Assembly (NCBI GenBank): GCA_030642335.1
Contig: DAOWNX010000017.1
Location: forward strand, 1 to 9,544
Source: Caldisericota bacterium
GTDB lineage: Bacteria > Caldisericota > Caldisericia > Caldisericales > Caldisericaceae
Length of the DNA stretch: 9,544 nucleotides
Direction of reading: 5' to 3'
Below, in pieces: positions 5,760-9,544 of this stretch (position 1 is the first letter of the stretch; every line of letters begins with the position of its first letter). The notes beneath the pieces were generated by a model. It saw only the letters and a program-made list of their open reading frames with translations, did not search any database and had not been told where the DNA came from. The translations under genes and the position numbers were made by a program.

Positions 5760-6632
5760 GTGGTAATAGCAACGCAGGCACAAATTGTTTCGAGAGGCGG
5801 TAGTGTTCCTTTGTGTGATACTGTTTTTACTATTCATTCAACGTTTGAACGGGTTGCCAATCTTTTATATTCTGACGGTATTGTGTCTGTTGTGACGGAA
5901 GATATCGGTGGAGGACCTAACAATATCGTTATAAATGGATTTAATTTTTTAAATCTGAAAGAAGCACAGATTATCAATGAGGAACTCATCTTGAATGATA
6001 CAAAAATATTTTTACCCAGAGCTTCTAAGTATGATTCTACGATTAAGCTTGATGCTTCAAAGAAAACAACTTTTTTGTCTGGGTTACAAATTTTTGAAAG
6101 AGTTTTGGTAAGACATGCACATCCATTGAGTAGTGTATTTTTATTGGATGACAGGCGAAAAAGTTTCTTTATTACTCCGTTTGAAAAAAATTTAAGAAAT
6201 CAACTTGACGCAAGTGTTACTGAGATATTAAACGGCAAACTGTCTTCTGTAAGTAAACTGAAGGGGATAGGTCTTGGTTTTACTCCTCAAGGCGATGACC
6301 TCATCAATGGGATGCTCCTTGCTATATATGTATATCAGCTTTTGACAGATTATTCTACTGCTCACATACGCGAAGAAATATATCGTCTTGCAAGGAGTAA
6401 AAATGTTATTTCCGATACATTTTTGTATTTTTCAGCTAAGGGAGAATTTTTCGAACGGTTTAAAAATCTTATTCATGCATTTTTTCAAGATAAAGAGTCG
6501 GTTATTAATGCTACTATGCAATTACTTGCCATTGGAGAAACATCTGGAGCAGATATTGGGACAGGATTTATCCTGGCGAGCAAAGAGACATTTAAAAAAT
6601 CTACAAATGGAGGTGTATTAATATGGCAGTAA
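5760..6632 (+). CDS. DUF2877 protein, AllH/YlbF-like subunit linked to FdrA
   Basis: This 290-residue protein matches the DUF2877 family, which includes E. coli YlbF, renamed AllH, one of the three components of oxamate carbamoyltransferase with FdrA/AllF and YlbE/AllG. The signature is the glycine- and aspartate-rich GIGLGFTPQGDDLINGML (169-186), which resembles a phosphate- or nucleotide-binding loop. The second signature, GETSGADIGTGF (259-270), is near the C-terminus. An N-terminal beta-rich part (about 8-140) carries the usual conserved H/N positions, such as GGGPNNIVI. The start is GTG, with a GGGAGG Shine-Dalgarno (5749-5754) 5 bases upstream. The last 10 bases overlap the start of the fdrA gene, whose Shine-Dalgarno lies inside this gene, so the two products are likely made in step. 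It lies just downstream of the palindromic hairpin. Family assignment is good; its exact substrate here is not shown. Confidence 0.85.
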   Translation: MVIATQAQIVSRGGSVPLCDTVFTIHSTFERVANLLYSDGIVSVVTEDIGGGPNNIVINGFNFLNLKEAQIINEELILNDTKIFLPRASKYDSTIKLDASKKTTFLSGLQIFERVLVRHAHPLSSVFLLDDRRKSFFITPFEKNLRNQLDASVTEILNGKLSSVSKLKGIGLGFTPQGDDLINGMLLAIYVYQLLTDYSTAHIREEIYRLARSKNVISDTFLYFSAKGEFFERFKNLIHAFFQDKESVINATMQLLAIGETSGADIGTGFILASKETFKKSTNGGVLIWQ

Positions 6633-7123
6633 AAGGAATTCTTAAAGAAGGGGAATATTATGATTCTGTTACGCTTATGCTTGTTGCAAGAGACGTGTTA
6701 GCGCTGGAAGGAGTAGAAGAGGCTGCTGTTGTAATGGGAACTGATCAAAATAAATCAATTCTTGAGACATCCGGGATTCTTCTCGACATGTTTAATGATG
6801 CAATAGATTCAGATTTATTGATAGCAGTAAAAGCAAAGGATGAGGCAATATGTGATGCAGCAATTCAGAAAGCAAAGGAACTTCTTACATCAAGGCATTC
6901 AAAAATGCAGGAAACTGGTGAGTATACGCCAAAAAGTCTTGAAGGTGCTGTGGACTTTTTGTCTGATGCGAATATGGTTATTATTTCACTAGCGGGGAAA
7001 TATGCAGGCGACGAAGCCATGAAAGCTCTCAAGAACGGTCTCCATGTAATGTTGTTCTCAGACAATGTATCAATTGAAACAGAAATTGAGTTAAAAAATA
7101 CGGAAAAGAACATGGTCTTTTAG
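6623..7123 (+). CDS. fdrA: FdrA (AllF-like), N-terminal part, ends at a frame break
   Basis: This 166-residue frame encodes the first third of FdrA, a protein related to the succinyl-CoA synthetase alpha/beta fold and to AllF, the oxamate carbamoyltransferase component. YYDSVTLMLVARDV (12-25) and ISLAGKYAGDEAMKALKNGL (121-140), followed by HVMLFSDNVSIETEIELK, align well with E. coli FdrA as I know it. After E-L-K the frame turns to NTEKNMVF and stops at 7121-7123. In the -1 frame the text continues KKYGKEHGLLVMGPDCGTA, exactly the family sequence, so the true protein crosses a one-base frame change at the A-run 7093-7098. Joined with the following part it would have about 525 residues. The start ATG has GGAGGT at 6609-6614 and overlaps the DUF2877 gene by 10 bases. 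Cause unknown: programmed -1 shift, real mutation, or a lost A in assembly. Confidence 0.85.
   Translation: MAVKGILKEGEYYDSVTLMLVARDVLALEGVEEAAVVMGTDQNKSILETSGILLDMFNDAIDSDLLIAVKAKDEAICDAAIQKAKELLTSRHSKMQETGEYTPKSLEGAVDFLSDANMVIISLAGKYAGDEAMKALKNGLHVMLFSDNVSIETEIELKNTEKNMVF
7093..7099 (+). other. A_AAA_AAT heptamer at the fdrA frame break
   Basis: Zero-frame codons TTA AAA AAT read over A AAA AAT, which fits the X_XXY_YYZ pattern of -1 slippery sites; a shift here restores the FdrA reading exactly. I see no Shine-Dalgarno-like stimulator 10-14 bases upstream. The only simple stem nearby (ATTGC 7136-7140 with GCAAT 7147-7151) is 36 bases downstream and weak. A single missing A in a homopolymer explains the data equally well. 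Confidence 0.5.
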
Positions 7124-7125
7124 TT

Positions 7126-8199
7126 ATGGGTCCTGATTGCGGTACTGCAATTATAAATGGAGCTCCACTATGTTTTGCAAATGTGGTTAATCGCGGGGAT
7201 ATTGGTATAGTTGCTGCTTCGGGCACCGGACTTCAGGAAGTAAGTGCTGTCATTTCGAATGAGGGAGCTGGAATATCTCAAGCCATAGGAACTGGCGGAA
7301 GAGATGTAAAGAAAGATGTCGGTGGGATTATGTTTATTGAAGGGATTAAGGCACTGGAAGAAGATCCTGAAACAAAATACATAGCACTTGTTTCTAAGCC
7401 ACCTCACCCTGAAGTATTAGAAAAAGTGGCATCTCTTATTAAGACAGAGATAAAAAAACCTGTTGTGGGAATTTTTCTTGGTGGCGATCCAAAGGTAGTT
7501 GAGGAAGCAGGAGCGATTCCAGCAAATACTCTTGAGGAAGCTGGTCTTATAGCATCCTCTTTCTCAAAAGGAAAATCAATGGATGAATTTAAACAATTGT
7601 TAGAGGAAAGAGAGAAGAAGCTTTTAAATCTTGCTGAAAAAGAATCAAAAAATAAAACAGCTACTCAAAAGTTCGTAAGGGGTCTTTATACTGGAGGGAC
7701 ACTTTGTGACGAGGCAATGCTTATATCTCGTACAATTATAGGGGAAGTTTACGGCAATGCCCCGCTTAATCCGCAATTCAAGCTGGAGGATTCATGGCGC
7801 AGCAAAGAGAACACATTTGTTGATTTAGGAGAGGATGAATTTACAGTTGGACGTCCTCATCCTATGATTGATTTTACCTTACGTAACAAGAAAATTCTTG
7901 AGGAGGCAAATGATAGAGAAGTCGCAGTGATACTCCTCGATGTTGTGTTAGGATATGGTTCTAATATGCAGCCAGGCGATGAACTAAATCCAATTATTAA
8001 ACAAGCAAAAGAAATTGCAAAAAAGGATGGTAGGAGCATCACATTCGTGTGTACTATTACAGGAACAGATAAAGATCCCCAGGGAAGAGGAAAAGTAAAA
8101 CAACAACTTGAGGATGCTGGGGCAATTATTATACCATCTAATGCTGCTGCATCAAAACTTGCTTCATATATTGTCAAAAACCTTGGAGGTGCAAGATGA
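7126..8199 (+). CDS. fdrA: FdrA (AllF-like), main and C-terminal part
   Basis: The 357 residues from ATG 7126 hold most of the FdrA core. Visible are GPDCGTAIING (2-12), the glycine-rich loop GIVAASGTGLQE (27-38), AIGTGGRDV (53-61) and SKPPHPEV (90-97). These are followed by GLYTGGTLCDEA (187-198), DLGEDEFTVGRPHPMIDF (233-250), LLDVVLGYG (270-278) and TGTDKDPQ (312-319). These match the CoA-ligase-like domains of FdrA. The ATG has no Shine-Dalgarno and sits 2 bases after the stop of the upstream frame. It begins inside a conserved block (LLVMGPDCG), so it is unlikely to be a natural start; expression would come from a frame change upstream. If reinitiation does occur, the product would lack half of the first nucleotide-binding domain. 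The end overlaps the next small gene (ATGA). Predicted role: carbamoyl transfer between an amide and phosphate. Confidence 0.86.
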   Translation: MGPDCGTAIINGAPLCFANVVNRGDIGIVAASGTGLQEVSAVISNEGAGISQAIGTGGRDVKKDVGGIMFIEGIKALEEDPETKYIALVSKPPHPEVLEKVASLIKTEIKKPVVGIFLGGDPKVVEEAGAIPANTLEEAGLIASSFSKGKSMDEFKQLLEEREKKLLNLAEKESKNKTATQKFVRGLYTGGTLCDEAMLISRTIIGEVYGNAPLNPQFKLEDSWRSKENTFVDLGEDEFTVGRPHPMIDFTLRNKKILEEANDREVAVILLDVVLGYGSNMQPGDELNPIIKQAKEIAKKDGRSITFVCTITGTDKDPQGRGKVKQQLEDAGAIIIPSNAAASKLASYIVKNLGGAR

Positions 8200-8375
8200 G
8201 AAAAATTTCAGATCTTTTTAAACAGGAATTACAGGTAATTAATATTGGCCTTGTTTCTTTTAAAGAAAGTTTAGAAGATGTGAAAGTTAAAGTTGTTCAG
8301 GTTGACTGGAGACCGTCTGCAGCTACGGATGATGAAACGAGGGATGCCCTTCAGAAGTTATTGGGCTCAAAATAA
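8196..8375 (+). CDS. Stand-alone FdrA C-terminal domain, 59 aa
   Basis: This small gene encodes 59 residues with the segment LQVINIGLVSFKESL (12-26) and VKVVQVDWRP (31-40). The same kind of segment (VINIGL-x-SF, then VVH/Q-x-x-W-x-P) ends the E. coli FdrA protein, and free-standing versions are often labelled 'fdrA domain protein' in anaerobes. Here it is a separate frame: the ATG overlaps the fdrA stop as ATGA and has its own GGAGG Shine-Dalgarno (8185-8189) 6 bases upstream, so it looks like a true gene rather than a broken end. It probably associates with FdrA as a detached subunit. In such clusters a DUF1116 (YlbE/AllG) gene would commonly follow; here a cyclase gene does, 23 bases on. 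No transmembrane segment is present. Confidence 0.8.
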   Translation: MRKISDLFKQELQVINIGLVSFKESLEDVKVKVVQVDWRPSAATDDETRDALQKLLGSK

Positions 8376-8398
8376 AATAATAAAGGGAGAGAAAAAGG

Positions 8399-9217
8399 AT
8401 GAATAAAGAAGAATTTATCAAATTATTAACTGATGCAAAAATGTATGATTTGACACAACCACTTAGTATTCATACACCGCCATGGCCAAGCTATATGCCG
8501 CTTGGTATACAGTATTTTAAAAGAATTGCAGGTGCGCATATGGGACAGGGCGCAAATGGACAGATTATTACTTCGAGCAACCATGTAGGTACACATATGG
8601 ATGGCGAAATCCATTTCTTTAGTTCTGGTCGTCCGATTGGAACAGTGCCTCTTAATGAATGGGTAGGGCCTGGAGTAGTAGTAGATATTTCGGACGAGGT
8701 AGGAGATTATGATTTATATACGCCAGAAATGTTGATGAAAAAAGCTGATATCAGAAAAGGAGATATTCTTATTATTAATACGGGATATCATCGTTATGCA
8801 TGGGATCAGCCAGAATCTGATGAATTGCGTTATATGGTCAAACATCCCGGGCCAAGTCCAGAGTTTGCAGATTGGGCATTGGATATGAAATTCAAATGGA
8901 TTGGTGTTGATTGTGGCAGTGCAGACCATCCTATGAATACTATTTTAAAAGATTGGCATCCTGGATTATTCAAGGAAGCAGAAAAAAAGCTAAAAGAAAA
9001 ATATGGAAAGAGCTGGGAAGAAATGTTCCCATCAGAAATTTACTATCAGATAATGCATTTAAAACTTTTCCCAAAGCGTTTGGTTCATGCAGAGAATATT
9101 GGCGGAGAAATTGATGAATTGAACAATAAGAGAGCATATTTAGGTGCATTCATTGTAAAAGGAATTGAGATGTCTTCTGCCTGGTGCAGAATTGTTGGGT
9201 GGGAAGCATCAGAATAA
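8399..9217 (+). CDS. Cyclase-family metal-dependent hydrolase (kynurenine formamidase/isatin hydrolase superfamily)
   Basis: The 272 residues match the cyclase family (PF04199), metal-dependent amide or lactam hydrolases that include bacterial kynurenine formamidase and isatin hydrolase. The metal motif is NHVGTHMDGEIHF (61-73), with H62, H66 and D68 as the expected ligands. It departs from the usual HxGTHxDxPxH at the proline, which is E70. The protein begins with MYDLTQPLSIHTPPWP (15-30), has GDILIINTGY (121-130) and GVDCGSADHPMN (169-180), and ends with VHAENIGGEIDEL (229-241), which holds the conserved glutamate. The start ATG has GGGAGA 8 bases upstream and lies 23 bases after the small FdrA-domain gene; a strong terminator follows. 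The context suggests it hydrolyses a cyclic or linear amide that feeds the FdrA carbamoyl step. The length and D/E-rich long insert before the C-terminus favour the larger isatin-hydrolase-type branch. Substrate unknown. Confidence 0.87.
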   Translation: MNKEEFIKLLTDAKMYDLTQPLSIHTPPWPSYMPLGIQYFKRIAGAHMGQGANGQIITSSNHVGTHMDGEIHFFSSGRPIGTVPLNEWVGPGVVVDISDEVGDYDLYTPEMLMKKADIRKGDILIINTGYHRYAWDQPESDELRYMVKHPGPSPEFADWALDMKFKWIGVDCGSADHPMNTILKDWHPGLFKEAEKKLKEKYGKSWEEMFPSEIYYQIMHLKLFPKRLVHAENIGGEIDELNNKRAYLGAFIVKGIEMSSAWCRIVGWEASE

Positions 9218-9248
9218 AAATAACTAATTGCATTAACGGTTTAATTCT

Positions 9249-9278
9249 AAAAGGGCGCAAATATTTGCGCCCTTTTTT
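9249..9278 (+). terminator. Strong terminator after the cyclase gene
   Basis: AAAAGGGCGCAAAT (9249-9262) is followed by its exact reverse complement (9263-9276), a 28-base palindrome with a GGGCGC core, then more T. The A-run before the stem would give a U-tail on the minus strand too, so it may act in both directions. It ends the cluster that begins at 4971. Confidence 0.9.
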
Positions 9279-9385
9279 ATTTTATTGTTTAGTTTGTTGG
9301 ATCTATATTGTGCCGATGATGCTTTATCGCTGCCAAATATCGTTCATTTAATAACCTTATTCTTGCGATAAGTCGCTGACGTAAA

Positions 9386-9433
9386 AAAATAGGGCTTGCT
9401 ACATAAATAATAATGTTTAGCGAGCCCTATTTT
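9386..9433 (-). terminator. Terminator of the decarboxylase beta-subunit gene
   Basis: Read on the minus strand, AAAATAGGGCTCGCT (9433-9419) pairs with AGCAAGCCCTATTTT (9400-9386) with a single mismatch and an 18-base loop, and the T-run continues to 9383. It lies 16 bases after the stop of the minus-strand gene. The 106-base stretch 9279-9384 between the two terminators shows no gene or other signal that I can recognise. Confidence 0.82.
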
Positions 9434-9448
9434 AGGATGAATATTCTG

Positions 9449-9544
9449 TTATTTTGCAAGCAAAGTAATCAGTATTCCTGCTGCAACTATTGCTCCGATT
9501 GCCCCAGCGATATTTGGACCCATTGCATGCATAAGCAAAAAATT
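9449..9544 (-). CDS. Na+-translocating decarboxylase beta subunit (OadB/GcdB/MmdB type), C-terminus only
   Basis: Only the last 31 residues are inside the window. They read FLLMHAMGPN, then IAGAIGAIVAAGILITLLAK, and stop at TAA (9451-9449). The segment (L)MHAMGPNxAGxIG followed by a glycine/alanine-rich hydrophobic helix is the typical end of the beta subunit of membrane-bound, biotin-dependent sodium pumps (oxaloacetate, glutaconyl-CoA or methylmalonyl-CoA decarboxylase). This subunit carries the decarboxylation site and moves Na+ across the membrane. Which acid is decarboxylated cannot be told from the tail. The gene enters from the right and is convergent with the cyclase gene, each with its own terminator. 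Start and partner genes lie outside the window. Confidence 0.82.
   Translation of the reverse strand, partial: NFLLMHAMGPNIAGAIGAIVAAGILITLLAK

Noticed and set aside
7126..7130. ATG 7126 as an independent start giving a naturally two-subunit FdrA
   Set aside because: It has no Shine-Dalgarno and begins inside a conserved block, and the preceding -1 frame codons match FdrA, so continuous translation fits better.
1..9544. CRISPR arrays, tRNA or rRNA genes, insertion sequences, phage genes
   Set aside because: No spaced direct repeats, cloverleaf, rRNA-like stretch, transposase or integrase motif was seen; the window looks like ordinary chromosomal DNA plus an accessory catabolic cluster.

Overview
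The window is AT-rich bacterial DNA with tightly packed genes, strong Shine-Dalgarno sites and frequent GTG/TTG starts. PlsY and pantothenate genes, a Na+-translocating decarboxylase beta subunit at the right edge and a FdrA-type cluster would fit an anaerobic, low-GC bacterium (Clostridia-like or an uncultivated lineage). No taxon can be fixed from the sequence alone.

Layout. (1) 1-2250, minus strand: a pantothenate operon running from a DUF2520/Rossmann protein (likely PanG-type ketopantoate reductase) through panB to panC, which is cut by the left edge. (2) 2251-2434: divergent intergenic region with promoter elements and small hairpins. (3) 2435-3094, plus: YggS/PLPBP-family PLP protein, convergent with (4) 3128-4773, minus: the plsY-rlmN operon (phosphatidate synthesis and 23S rRNA/tRNA m2A methylation), driven by a consensus promoter. 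(5) 4774-4970: divergent promoter region with repeated GCAAA sites. (6) 4971-9217, plus: a catabolic-looking cluster of a GNAT-like protein, a perfect palindromic hairpin with T-tract, a DUF2877 protein (AllH/YlbF-like), FdrA (AllF-like) interrupted by a -1 frame change, a detached FdrA C-terminal domain of 59 aa, and a cyclase-family metal hydrolase. It closes with a strong terminator. (7) 9383-9544, minus: terminator and C-terminal end of an OadB/GcdB-type decarboxylase beta subunit.

How the genes fit together. In E. coli, FdrA, YlbE (DUF1116) and YlbF (DUF2877), now AllF, AllG and AllH, together form oxamate carbamoyltransferase, which releases carbamoyl phosphate from oxalurate. Here AllF- and AllH-like proteins are present, DUF1116 is not next to them, and a cyclase-family amide/ring hydrolase sits where it might be expected. 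The cluster may therefore open a cyclic or linear amide and pass a carbamoyl group to phosphate. That substrate assignment is inference.

The points most worth checking are the FdrA frame break at an A_AAA_AAT sequence, the three-way split of FdrA, the absence of DUF1116, and the hairpin between the first and second genes of the cluster.
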